This document shows positions 35,200-46,763 of a DNA stretch of 64,000 bases, piece by piece. The position numbers and the translations under genes were made by a program. The stretch is from positions 7,390,501 to 7,454,500 of the forward strand of contig NC_091675.1 in NCBI RefSeq assembly GCF_042453785.1, in the 5' to 3' direction. The number at the start of each line of letters is the position of its first letter. The first letter of the stretch is position 1. The stretch comes from Malus domestica (Eukaryota > Streptophyta > Magnoliopsida > Rosales > Rosaceae). A model generated the notes under the pieces. That model saw only the letters and a list, made by a program, of their open reading frames with translations, did no database searches and was not told where the DNA came from.

Positions 35200-36085
35200 A
35201 GAGAAGGCAAAATTTGCTATCTGAATATTTCGAATGATTTCATCTTATACAACCCTGACCATGAAACATTTGAACTACCATGCCATGATACTTCAAAATT
35301 TAACATTGATGATGATTTTGATGGATTTAAAACTATAGTTAATTGGATTTCATATCTTGAAGGCATTCATTTAGAGGATATTCATGAGTTTAGTAATCTC
35401 TTTTCCTTAACAACTTACAATGATACAGACTTCCTGTGGGTTTTGATGTTTGCCCCAGTCCTTTCATTTTCTAAAACGAGGAACCGCTTCTCACAATGGA
35501 GTTTTTCAAAGTTCACTGGTACTGGTCCGATAGACAATGATGGGAAGCACTCTGCTTCTGAATCTTTTGTGAAAATGATTTTAAACAACCAAACCACAAT
35601 TGGAAAGTTGCTTTACCTCTTTGGTTATCAAATTCAAGAATTTCAAGGACGACAAAGGTAAAGCAACTTTCCAATTGTGGTTTGGTTGTTTAAAATCATT
35701 TTCACAAAAGATTCAGAAGCAGAGTGCTTTCCATCATTGTCTATCGGACCGCTAACAGTGAACTTTGAAAAACTCTATCGTGAGAAGCGGTTCCTCATTT
35801 TAGAAAATGAAAGGATTTGGCAAACATCAAAACCCATAGGAAGATTGTATCATTGTAAGTCTTTATTACTGAACTCATGAAAATCCTCTAAATGAATGCC
35901 TTCAAGATATGAAATCCAATCAAACATAGTTTTAAGTCCATCAAAATCATCTTCAATGTTAAATTTTGAAGTATCATGGCATGACAGTTCAAATGCTTCA
36001 TGTTCAGGGTTGTATAAGATGAAATCAATCAAAATATTCAGATAGCAAACTTTGTCTTCTCTTCTACATGAGACAATTTGTGTCA
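35178..36085. repeat. Long inverted repeat H3 (arms ~440 bp, loop 37 bp)
   Basis: The left arm 35178-35618 pairs with the right arm 35656-36085. The innermost ~75 bp (through AGGTAAAGCAACTTTCCAAT) are identical and the whole is about 93 percent alike by eye. Both arms carry the same paralogous coding text: left arm FELPCHDTSKFNIDDDFDGF and FTGTGPIDNDGKHSASESFV; right arm FELSCHDTSKFNIEDDFDGL on the other strand. The text is homologous to H1, so H1 and H3 arose from related gene copies. Confidence 0.92.
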
Positions 36086-36224
36086 ACATGCCCCTATAAA
36101 AATAAAAAAAATAATTCACAATTTACACAAAATTACACATAACAAACCAACCATGAAACAGTGAAAATGATTACCTAAGTATGGATTTAATAAGATACTT
36201 TCCATTGTGGTTAAACCTCATGTC

Positions 36225-36545
36225 CAACACGCAAGGAGTTTTGAGTAAAACAGCATCCGTTGGAGTTTACGAAGACGTTGAGTTTTGAGTAAGTAAATTA
36301 ATGTCATATTCTTATTATTAATTATTTATTAGAATTTTATATTGGAAAACAGAATAAAATAAAAGTGGGTGTACTGTTTTTATTGTTACAGGACTATGCT
36401 CTCTAAATGGATAGTGATGAATTTGAATTAGCTCTGACCTGCCCTCCATTTCAACTGATGACAATGAAGACTCCTAAGGAAGAGGATCAACCTTTTGGCG
36501 AAATCTATGAGGGACCACGACACAAGAAGAACATATACAAAGGAA
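36225..36545 (+). pseudogene. Third copy of the 3' part of the hairpin-forming gene
   Basis: It matches 33270-33550: GGAGTTTACG-like exon end, a GTAAGT donor near 36291, an intron with ATGTCATATTCTTATTATTA, a TTGTTACAG acceptor near 36392, then MDSDEFELALTCPPFQ-like text after ATGGATAGTGATGAATTTGA. It is a direct, uninverted copy. Frames are interrupted, so it is a relic. Confidence 0.6.
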
Positions 36546-39500
36546 TTTTGATGCATATTTTGTGACTTTATCACAGACAATTGCTTTAGTATAAATGTTG
36601 TGGACTATTTGGTTACTAAGAAATTAGAATTAGAATTTCTTTTTTTATGTTTGTTATTATCGGCTTGGCTTGTTGGATGTTTTATGCCTTTGTTTTTTCT
36701 GTGTTATGTTTCACAATTGTTGACACTTCTCCACCTACAATTCAGGAGCTAAACGTTGAGAGCAAAATATATTCCCCAAGCAGTACCATATTCAGTAAAT
36801 TTGTTATTATGGCATCATATAATTAAATCTTAGATTCAAAATTTTCTAACTATGGTACTCCCTTGAACAAAAATATTTGATAAGTATGAACTTATCAGGT
36901 CCAAAATCTTCAACCTGTTAATATGGCATCATATGCAGGAGAGGAACTCCTATAATATCTGTTTGTTATTTGCCAGAGTACAATTTTCCAGATTGAATAT
37001 ATTAAAACACACAAGTAAAAGTAAAACTGAAAACTGGGTTCATGAGAATAAAACAAAACCTAATACCATCAAAGATTTAACCGTAAGAAACCCCCAGCAT
37101 TCCCAATGATTAGAAAAATCGAATTTGATAACATTGTACCTTTTTTTTATTTTTTATTTAACGGTAAAAGGGAATTCATTTCACAACAAACCAAAACATA
37201 GAAGTTACAAGCCAATTGCAATCATATGAGAAATTGGTATCTCTATAACAATGTAATATTTGAACTCCAATTATCGAAATCCAACTAACAAATACACTAA
37301 TATCTGTACACAAATAAAATAACCCAATAATTTAGCAAGAATGAAAAGGAAGTAATATGAACAGAGAGAGATGTATAAAGACCCAACCCCTGGCATGAAA
37401 CTAAATCCCACGCCTACTCAAAAGACACAAAGCAGAAAATTACTCAATTTCAAAATCCAAATGAGAAAATAAAACCTCACCGTTTCTCTCGCTCACCTCG
37501 TCATCTCACATATCTTCTCTTCATATTCTGATAAAAGACCTCTCTTCAAGTCTGGTCTCAAATGGTTAGTCCATCTCAGCCTGCAACTTTTCCACACCTT
37601 TAATAATCCTGCAATTCAAACCAACCCACCACATCTATAATCAGTGAACTGTTGACATTAAAACATATGAAATTACAACCCATTTGATAGAAAGATTTTG
37701 TTGTTTTAACAGAAACACCGAAAAATGAACATTTCACAGCGAATAACTAATTTTTCATTATTTAAAAATTAGTCATCAAATTTCATAAATAAATAAATCC
37801 AAAAGAATGCAAAAAATTGGAACCTTTGGGCTTGGAGAGCGAGACACTGGACTCGGTGGGTGTTGGCGTTGAGGAGGAGATCTGAGTTAGTGACTGAGTC
37901 GTCAGTGATCCATACTCCTCACCCTCCCTCCCTCTCTCTGTCGCTCTATCTCCTCACCCTCTCTCCCTCTATCTCTATCTCTATCTCTATCTCTGTCTCT
38001 ATCTGTATCTCATCAAAGCGGCATAGCTTATATAAAAAGCCAAAATATAAAATGAAGTAAGTACTGGTCATTTCTGATTGACTATGATAAAGAAATCTAG
38101 TTAACCATTTGAGTTTTGTACAAATATGATAAAGAGATCATATTTAATATATATTAGTAATTAAGAAAATTTAGAGCAATGAATGGGTATATATTAACTG
38201 TTTTGCAGCGATGCAATATGGTTTTAGATGCTTGGGGAATCTGTTATATTTTTTGTTGGAGCCTTTGGAGTAAAAGTTGTGTCTCATATTTCCTTTGCAG
38301 CAACATCACCTGTATAAATATAAAATAGAGGAAAATGAAAAGTGTTAGTAAACATTGAGTGGTGTGGTACTTCGAAGTGTTAGTAAACATTGAGTAGTGT
38401 GGAACTTTGAACCACGGAAAACATATGAATTTGATACAAATGTTTGTGAGATGAATGAACTTGAGATGAAGATATACATGTTATATTTTGGGACCCGTAA
38501 GTGTTTCCGAAATTGCTTGGGGTTGCTTTGGTTTTCAGAGAAATCATCGGGGGCATTGTCGGAAACCGAGTCAGAAGCTGATGCCCTTTTCTATGGAGGC
38601 TTTCCAGTGGGAGTTGTGGCATCACACAGATGTAAAACAGAGGAAAAATAAAGGCATTAGTGAACATTGGCTAATGTGGAGATCAAAATTAAACGCATTA
38701 GATAAATGCATAATACATTGTTAGAGGAGAATGTTTCAGTGATTGAACTTGAGGAAAATTAATGCAATTTAAACTACAATGATTTCACTTACAAATTTTC
38801 AAAATCATTAGGCACTCTCTTCAGAGGACCAAACGATAGATATTGACGTTTCTAATCCAGGAAAAAAGAAACGAACATAAACAAACAGCGCAAACTCGTC
38901 AACCAATATGATAGGCCGATTGCACGATACAGAAGAAACTGAATGGAGATTTTATTGTTCAAAGTCCAAATTCTATAAAACAAATCCTAATTAACAACCA
39001 ACTAATAATGGATCATTGAAATTAAAAGAACAACATAAGGACGGGAGAGAGAGTAATGCAAGATTAAATAATTGTATTAGATATAACTCTACCATCCAAA
39101 CATTTATCACTACAATTTACAATAAATCAAACTCCCAATATAGCTATCAAAGTATAAAAAATAAAAATAAAAACGTTAGCAACACCTGATGAATCCACTG
39201 GAAAGCATGGTAGAGGAGAGAGAAGAATTGATCGTTTCACCATCTGGCAGTAACCCATTTCACAAAACAAATTACTTTCACAAACCCGCTTTGCAGCAAA
39301 AATAAAGAAAAAACAAACACTTAGTATGTCTTATGACTTTAATTCCAATTGCCTCTTCAAGCTCCCTAGCTTTTGAACCATCATGCTTATATTCATAAAG
39401 CCCTAACCATGAAACCAAAATTACTACCTTGACAAATAAACATAACCAACAACAAAAACAACTAAAATTTTCAAATGGGCACTGCCAAAAATTACCAGCC

Positions 39501-40340
39501 GAGTTACTGAAGACAGTGATATCAGGTCCGAAAACTAATTTCCACTATTCCAACGAAGATCCAACAGGGTCCCAAAGCGTCAAGGAATAAGGTGCAATGA
39601 TAGTATTATCCTTGTCGAACACCCTATCTATGTAATTCAGGCCAATCAATGTACCTAATATGCACATCTATTGCCTTTGATTTTATCCTTTTTGAATCTG
39701 AAAAGGAGTATGCAGTAAACTGAATTCTTTTAAGAATTGTATCCTTTTCAATAATTTCAACATAAATCCCCAAAATCACAAAAATGAAATTTCAACAGAA
39801 AACCCATTTAGAAAGGAAATTTACACATCTACACACATAATATTTAAACCACAAAAATACCCACCCCAAATCAGCTGAAGAACTCAGCGGTAAACGCTAC
39901 CTTTTCAGGGCCAAAACTCTAAATTGCGTACCTTGAGTAGAGAGAGCTTCAGAAAACGACGCCGTTGGAGAACCAGCCCTTGATGCGGCTGCGGCACATG
40001 TGGCGGTTCAATTTCGCCTGATTCACAATACAAAAAGGGTGTAAATACACCAATGAAACAACTTTTATCAGTAAGATTAAGACTAAAATTGCTGTATTTT
40101 AACATATCACGTACAACATGAAAATCACACACAATATTTTGTATGATTAACTACAATCAATTACTATTTCTTAATTTTGAATCCAGTAACTCTAGAACTT
40201 CAATTAAAACTAAACTCTGAGATCCAAATATCATCAAAATTCATCAAAACCAAAATTTTAAGCAAATTAAACAAAAACCCAAATCTTTATTCAGCAAAAT
40301 CCCCTAAAAAATTTCCAAAATCGAAAACTTTTAGAAAATT
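36546..40340. other. Long spacer without a supported gene
   Basis: The stretch is AT-rich with scattered splice-like signals. On the minus strand at about 38035 a TTTATATAAGC box precedes a GA-rich leader-like run and a TATGGATCACTGA that opens only a 3-codon frame. A downstream acceptor (TTGCAG near 37610) leads into [13 protein letters not shown] and a stop. This could be a small decayed or non-coding transcript, but I cannot support a CDS. Other frames here look random. Confidence 0.4.
37926..38010. repeat. CT/ATCTCT microsatellite
   Basis: Runs of TCTCTC and then repeated TATCTC hexamers (37970-38010) form a polypyrimidine tract; on the minus strand this is a GA-rich leader-like run. Confidence 0.8.
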
Positions 40341-40355
40341 AAAGCAAAACCCACT

Positions 40356-40448
40356 AACCTTTGTAGCTACATTCCTGAGAAGCACAACTATAATATGCCT
40401 GGTGGAGTCATCAGCTTTCACCAGCAACACTCGCATGTTCATCATCGG
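40356..40448 (-). pseudogene. Exon relic of a pseudo-response regulator (PRR) receiver domain
   Basis: Minus-strand text reads LLPMMNMRVLLVKADDSTRH followed by IIVVLLRNVATK and then a GTTAGT donor. PRR7/PRR3-type clock proteins have FLP...VLLVENDDSTRHVV.ALLRNCSYE at the start of the receiver domain, with an intron close to the same place. An in-frame stop lies just upstream and no further PRR exons are found nearby, so this is an isolated fragment. The identification rests on about 30 residues. Confidence 0.5.
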
Positions 40449-40921
40449 CAGTAGCTTCTACCACCGCATCGTCCCGACAGAAGAATCGCATTTGCTGCCG
40501 TTCTTCTCCGGAGAAAACAGAGAGCCACAATGTTTCAGTGAAGCTGGAGAGTTTGGAAAATCTCTCAATATCTTCTTCTCATCCTGATATTAGCCCTTGG
40601 ATCTCGTTGGAGTTGACAGAAATCAACGAAGCCCTGTGCGATTTCATCGTTGTGAGCTGTGAGAGAGAATACGATGGTCACATCACGATTTTATCACCTA
40701 AAGGTCATGGGATCTGGGGAGGAAGAGAAAGAGAGTGATGAAGAGCATGGGATCTGGGGAGGAAGAGAATGGTAAAGTGACGATCGCACCCTGCCTTTCC
40801 ACGATCATCAACACGCGGGCATTATGATCAACGGCAGAGAGAGTCAGTGACAGCCTCGTAAATAAAATGAAATTACTGTTTATTTCTACAGTGCCATTTC
40901 CCATGCTTTCCTTAGACAAGG

Positions 40922-41345
40922 AGGGTGTATTCAATTGAGAATTTAAGAGATTTTAATGGATTTATAAATCCATGGATTTTTATGGAGTTTAATTGATTTG
41001 TAGAGATTCCATGTAAAATTTTGATTCAATTCTCTCGAAATCTCTTGGGGGAGGTGAGATTTGTGGATGCTCAAAATACACTACGAAATCTCTCCAATTC
41101 CCTCTAATTCCTCAACTTTCTCAAATTCTTTAAAATCAAATTCTAATTGAATACACCTAGAATGTTATAAACTTCTTTAAAATTCTAATTGAATACACCC
41201 GGATTTCTAAGGATTTTCATAAACTATCTTAAAATCTTGATTGAATACACATTGAATTTCAGAGAATCACTTAAATTCCTGATTGAATACCCTTAGATTC
41301 ATTAAAAGAATTAAAATCCCTCAAAATCCTAATTGAATACACCCT
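40922..41345. mobile_element. MITE with ~30-bp inverted ends
   Basis: The left end AGGGTGTATTCAATTGAGAA and the complement of the right end, AGGGTGTATTCAATTAGGAT, match over about 30 bp. The 424-bp interior is AT-rich and repeats the TGAATACACC motif four times, as if the end had been amplified internally. It lies about 230 bp upstream of the RNASEH2B start. Target duplication and superfamily are not clear. Confidence 0.75.
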
Positions 41346-41576
41346 AAAGTAATAGCCGTCAAAACTTATCATTTGTTGAGGAGATTTTTTAACATGTCCG
41401 GAACACGAGATAACACTACTATGTCATTATGCATTGATAGGGTTCAACCATGTTACGTTTATTAGCTAAATGAAGGCCTTGACACTTCTTAACAAACCCC
41501 GCGCGGTTTCTCTTTTGTTTCGTTTGACTAGCCTTCATTAACAGCTAGGGTTTAAGGAACGGAAGCTTACACTTGA

Positions 41577-44263
41577 ATGGCTTGGTGGGAAGGCTCCGAC
41601 GAAACCCGTCTTCTCATCGCAGCAGGTAAAAACTTCTACCCCAATCTCTCGTTCCCAATTTTCAATTTAATCCTTTCTGCGCACAATCCCTAAACCTAAG
41701 CGCAAAATCTACAGATACTGCTGAAACCGGAAACGACGCCGGGCAATTGCTTTCGCTTCGCCATCCCAAGTCCGGTATTTCAAAATGCACGCATTTAATT
41801 TCTTGAAATCTTGGAAATTAGGGCATTTTTCATTTTTTAATTCATTTTTTTTACAGGAAACAAAATGTGCTGCCTTTTTGTAAATGAGGTTCTTCAGGAA
41901 CTTAATTGGTTCAAGCAATCCTACACTTCTTGGTTTCTGGGTGATTACGTTGCTGAAGGTTGTACCTTTATTGATTTTCCTTTTATTCTATTAATTTCTG
42001 ATTTTTTTTTTGTGAAATTTAATTGAATTATTCTGATAATTGGCTAATTTCTGTTGCAATTCCATATAGATGGTGGATTGTATACTGCCACTCCAGTTGA
42101 CCCTGTGTTCATTTTCTTGCCCATTTTCGAAGAAGCTAGAATGAAGGTACGAACTTCCGTGGTGCTTTAATTCCGCAACCTACTTATGAATCTTGTTTGA
42201 GTATTTTTGTACATTATGTTTATCCCATTGATCCCAGCGGTTGTTTCATTGATTTAAAAAAATGTAGAAGGGGGATGATCCTGGGAAGTTCAGGCTTTTA
42301 GATGATATAATCTTCATCGAAGGCTATCCTGGATATCATAAACTACTGTCCATTGCGGAGAACTGTATGCAATTAGTTTGCGAAATTAAAGGTGGGACAC
42401 TACCCATGCACTTGTAGTTCAGATTTTAAGTGGAAGCTTGCAAATTGATCAATGAACATGTACTGCTGCATCATGATTGCATCTTACATTGCTTGTGAAA
42501 ACACGGTTTCAGTTTCTAACAGAACTAATGACCAATCATTTAAGGCGCTATTGTTAGCCTGAGTTTCAGTGTGCTTCTTTCGTTGGAGTTTCTAATAGAA
42601 TGATTTGAATTCTAACAACTTTTAGTGTCAAATATTAGAATGGACTGTATTATAGTATTCAAGCGGATATGGTTTTTGTTTCCCTCTTTGTGTGCAGAAA
42701 TTGGATCCTCGAAATTTTTTAGGCTGGATGATTCCAAGGTTCTGGCTTGGTTGTACCACAAGGTCTGTCTACTTCTGATTTCACTCAAATTTCATGTGTG
42801 ATGATTAATGATTGTTGATGAATTACTCCCCATACTCCCTGTTTTAGTTAGTTTTCAGGTATGGAAACCTTGTTGAAAAACAGTATGATCTATAAAATAT
42901 GTATTTGACAGACCTCACCTTTCAGTTTAAGAACTGCAGTTGTACGTCGTTCACGCATCAAAGCCATATGTTAAGGATAAGCATGGATGTTTACTTTTAT
43001 CCGTTTAGCTTTTTTAAATGGAAGGCACTTTATATTACTTGCTGCGCACATGACATGGATGACCATGAACTAGTTGGTTTACTTATTCCTGCTGGCGTTG
43101 TCAAGTTAGTCTTGTTTATTGTGATAATTTAATTTTTCTTTTCCAATCCATGGCCTTTGGGGACAGTAACACCTCTTCCCCCAAATAATATGGTGGAGGG
43201 TAAGTTCGGGGGTTCAAGCAAGTGCAAGTGTTTGTAGCGTGTTGAGATTAGTGAAAATATCCATGTATAACAATGGAAGACTATCTATGTTATCCATAGA
43301 ACGTCGTTCTAAGTTTTTTATCATTTGTGTTCTGTGGTGCCAGGTCTGTCAGCTAAAACAGAGACTATCCACTTTGGACCATAATTATGCTGCACGGGAA
43401 GAGAAAGACATATGTACAACTTCAGTGAGAGAACAAGTTTTTTTTGACCTTTTTATTTCTCCCCACTTGATGGTCAAAGAATGACATTTAGGCAAGACTA
43501 TTATGGGATGGGCAAAGTGAAACATTTTGTAAACTCACCTCTGTTACTGGTGCAGTGACTGATGCAGTTTCAGTATTAGGGGAATACGTGAAGGATGAGC
43601 CCTGGTTGAAGCTTTTGAGTGACCGTTTGAGGTATTTCCTAAAAAATGGTTCTAAGTCGTAAATCTTGTTCTGTAGAAATTTGGGAACAAGCATATTGAA
43701 CATCTTATTGTCGGTAATTGTGATGATTCTTCTTAAGATGTATTAAGTCTGGGTTTCTGATTGTGTATCCAGGATAGATTTTACAGAAGCAACAAGAAAA
43801 ACGTCAGATATCGAATTTCTCCCAACTGCCACAGGGAGTGACCTGGGGCCTTTTAATGGTTTACAGGTATGACCCCCACAGTCCCAGACATAGGGCACTT
43901 TTCTCTACAAATTGGAAAAAGGAATAAATTCACTTAGTTTCAGGGTTGGAGCCAAGATTCTTTCCTGCGACCCAAACACACACACACACACACACAAACT
44001 CAAATGTTTAACCTGGAGTGTTTCTAAAGTAAATAGTTAGAGTTGATAAATGCTTTCCATATCTCATGACTGGTAAAAATTTGGATGAATTCTGATCGGT
44101 CTTTAATCTTTATACCCCCCACGTTATAACTTGCCAGGAAAAGAGTAAGAGCGAGAATAAGCCTACCCGATCTGGAAGGCAAGCGAAGAAGGCCAAAGTG
44201 GAGACGGAATCACATAACATCAGAGATATGTTTACTAGGGCTTCTTCAAGAAGGAAAAAGTGA
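41577..44263 (+). CDS. RNASEH2B: Ribonuclease H2 subunit B
   Basis: Ten exons (41577-41625, 41715-41774, 41857-41958, 42070-42146, 42268-42391, 42698-42762, 43344-43413, 43556-43631, 43773-43866, 44138-44263) join in frame to 280 residues. The protein begins MAWWEGSDETRLLIA. It has the RNase H2B triple-barrel text LYTATPVDPVFIFLPIFEEA, DDIIFIEGYPGYHKLLSIAE and RLDDSKVLAWLYHKV, then a helical part with EYVKDEPWLKLLSDRLR. The basic tail contains NIRDMFTRASSRRKK, a degenerate PCNA-interacting-like motif. RNase H2 is the nuclear trimer that removes ribonucleotides from DNA; B is a structural, non-catalytic subunit. The exon 7/8 junction (KDI|LTDAVSV) was chosen for frame and is the least certain; a donor ten bases later is possible. 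Confidence 0.9.
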
Positions 44264-45930
44264 ACCATGAGTGTGAATCATGAAGTTCCTTCGTGATTCG
44301 GTTTGCCAATTGGAACCGACTTTGATTAGCAAACAATTAAAACATCAGCATTGACTAACATGCTGCTGCCTTGTAATGCGTGACTCTATCATTGATTCGT
44401 GTCACAGTGATTAGTAACTTGTTTCTCAAGTTTGATAATGTTCAATTAGTAACATCTGAGTTTGGCACATCATGATGTATCGTGCACAACTTTGTTTAGT
44501 TTGTTGAATATGTACTGCAAATTTCTGTTCGGAGGAAAGCTAAGCACAGTAGCCAACGTGCGGGGATGGGTGACTCTTAGTTGTTGGACGGACGAACGTA
44601 GGTCCCACCTTGGTACCAGTGTCCATTAACGGTTGACAGCCCCTCACCATGGAACCTGTGTTCGTTAATGCTTGACAGTCACCCACACGCGACCTTGCTG
44701 TGGTGTCTTGCAATACAAGTTGCAATCTCAATTGCGCTCCACCCGTTCGGCCCATGAATTTGTCATGCCGTTGGTAGAGTCGGGCCTTGAAATTCGTCGA
44801 CCATATCTGATCGTTTGAATGTGACTATGAATAGTGTTTTTTTCTTTCTTTAAATGTTAGGATTTACTCTCTTTTTTTTTTTCTTTTTTTTTTGCCCAGC
44901 CCTTTCTCTGAGGAGTACTCTCTGTGGCTTTTATTCCTTGGAATTTGTATAAATATATTCGAGGCAGGATTTCAGGAATAAAAGTGTAAGGTACACTAGT
45001 TTGCCTTAATTTTGATTCACTTGAGGATTATTTTTTCTGATTTATAATTAGGTCTTCCATAAGTTTTGTTTCTGTTCATCAACACTCCGACCAGATTAAT
45101 AAACGTAATCTACAGATTTTCATTTATGACGGTGGAAATTTTCTAGGTTTTTCATGTGCATGTTATCCGTTAATGCGTTTGTTGAATTTCTTATGCATGC
45201 ATCAACAGTTGACAATTGCTGACACAGATGACGTTGATGACTATCCAAAGCATAGCTCTTTATGAAATACTAGTGTTTATGTAGTTGTAAGGACTACTAG
45301 GGAGCATTTGCCTTAACTCAAGTTCGAATTCTCCCTCCTTTTAGACTCTTATGGTCTAATTCTGCCCGGTTGCAAGTTCTTTATTCCACTTTATGTGACA
45401 CACTTGACTTGAGGGCTTGTTGCCTCATAGGATGGTAAGTTCTAGCTCCTCTTGCTTAAAACGTCATCTGCAGAGCATCTCTCACAAAAACATAAGACTA
45501 TATTTTGTCAAATGGACCTACCGAAGTTTTTTGCCCTCCTTAGTGAGGAACCATTTGTTGGAAAATTCCTCTGTCTAGATGCTCAAAAGAGTTGCCAGAT
45601 GAACCATACAAGCTAATAAGACAAAGTATATCCTCTGTTCTTTGATTTATTGGAGAATTATAAAAGAGAGAATAACTAACAAGCCAAGGTTGACAATAAC
45701 ATGTCTAGGCAGTTACAAACTGATTCATCATCCTCATGTTTCTGTCTTTCCTTTATCTGATGAGTTGCATTTTGGGGGAATAATCGATTACGAATTGATT
45801 CCTGTGGAAAATGATTTAAATTCAATCCCTATGAAGCTTGAAACATGATGTACATATACAGCAAAGATTCTTGTGCAACAAAGTCTGCCTACTTTTGTGA
45901 ATGTTGCACTTTCTTTTCGTTACAGTCGCT
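44264..45930. other. Spacer between RNASEH2B and the nucleoredoxin relic
   Basis: The first few hundred bases are the RNASEH2B 3' region. An imperfect tandem repeat lies at 44597-44675 and a T-run near 44870-44895. The 45642-45848 frame (HFGGIIDYELIPVENDLNSI) is unassigned. Confidence 0.5.
44597..44675. repeat. Imperfect ~40-bp tandem repeat
   Basis: Two units of the form CACCTTGGTACCAGTGTCCA...GACAG and CACCATGGAACCTGTGTTCG...GACAG follow each other, differing at roughly one base in five. Confidence 0.65.
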
Positions 45931-45934
45931 ATAT

Positions 45935-46763
45935 CGATGGTGACATGTACCGCAAATATCGCATCCTATCACTCATTTCATTAAGTTCAGATGGAAGACT
46001 TGGTTGGACTGATTGAAGACTATGGAGCTGCTGCATTTCCATTCAATAAGAAGAGAAGAGAAGAGCTAACGGCTGCCGATGAAGCAAAGCGTGAAGGGAG
46101 AAAACTCGAAGAGTTGTTGACGCATCAAGGACGAAACCATGTCTTGTCTAGTGATGGCAGAGAGGTAGAGTTTTAGGCCTTTACTTTGGTGCTCATTGGA
46201 GCGCTCCTTGCCGTGCTTTCACTTCCAAACTCATAGAAGGATACGAAGAGCTCATGACCTCCGGTGATCAAGACTTCGAAATCATCCTAGTCTCCATAGA
46301 CCGAGACCTCAAAGAGTTTGAACTCAACACGAGTAGCATGCCATGGCTTGCCATACCCTACCAGGATAAAACAAGGCAAGACCTTTGTGGAATCTTCGAC
46401 ATTAAAGTGATTCCGGCTCTGGTTCTGATAGGACCGGATGGGAAGGCTATTAGCACAAATGGGAAGGCCATGATATCCTTGTACGGTGCCAAGGCCTTCT
46501 CGTTCACAGAGTCGAGGATCAAGGAGCTCGAAGCAGCATTGAGAAATGAAGGAGAGGCATTGCCTCCTCAAGTGAAGGACTTGAAACATGAACATATGCT
46601 TGAGTTGGAGATGGCCAAAGCATATGCGTGTGATTATTACAAAAAACAAGGGAGGTTTTGGGCATTTTCTTGTGGTGTTTGTGATTATGATCTTCATCCA
46701 AATTGCGTAGAAAAATCGTTTGTAGAAATGGGTTTTACGAATTATGAAATTTGTATATCCTAA
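45935..46763 (+). pseudogene. Nucleoredoxin (NRX) pseudogene, N-terminally truncated
   Basis: The text starts at the end of what should be the first thioredoxin-like module (LISLSSDG, then DLVGLIEDYGAAAFPFNKKR). It runs to SSDGREVEF, where a stop occurs and about ten codons (typically ILVSDLVGKTV) are missing. It resumes in another frame with GLYFGAHWSAPCRAFTSKLI and stays open through MPWLAIPYQDKTRQDLCGIF and KVIPALVLIGPDGKAIS to a C1-like zinc motif (CGVCDYDLHPNC). The redox WCPPC of plant nucleoredoxin is WSAPC here, so one catalytic Cys is lost. Intact NRX proteins have about 570 residues in three modules. The locus lacks module 1 and is frame-broken. Confidence 0.85.

Noticed and set aside
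37480-38040. Small minus-strand gene with TATA box and GA-rich leader
   Set aside because: The leader's only ATG opens three codons and the two exon-like blocks cannot be joined into a convincing protein; kept only as a remark in the spacer entry.
40177-40587. 136-codon plus-strand frame
   Set aside because: It is antisense to the PRR-like exon relic, and its Lys/Asn/Ser-rich text looks like translated AT-rich DNA.
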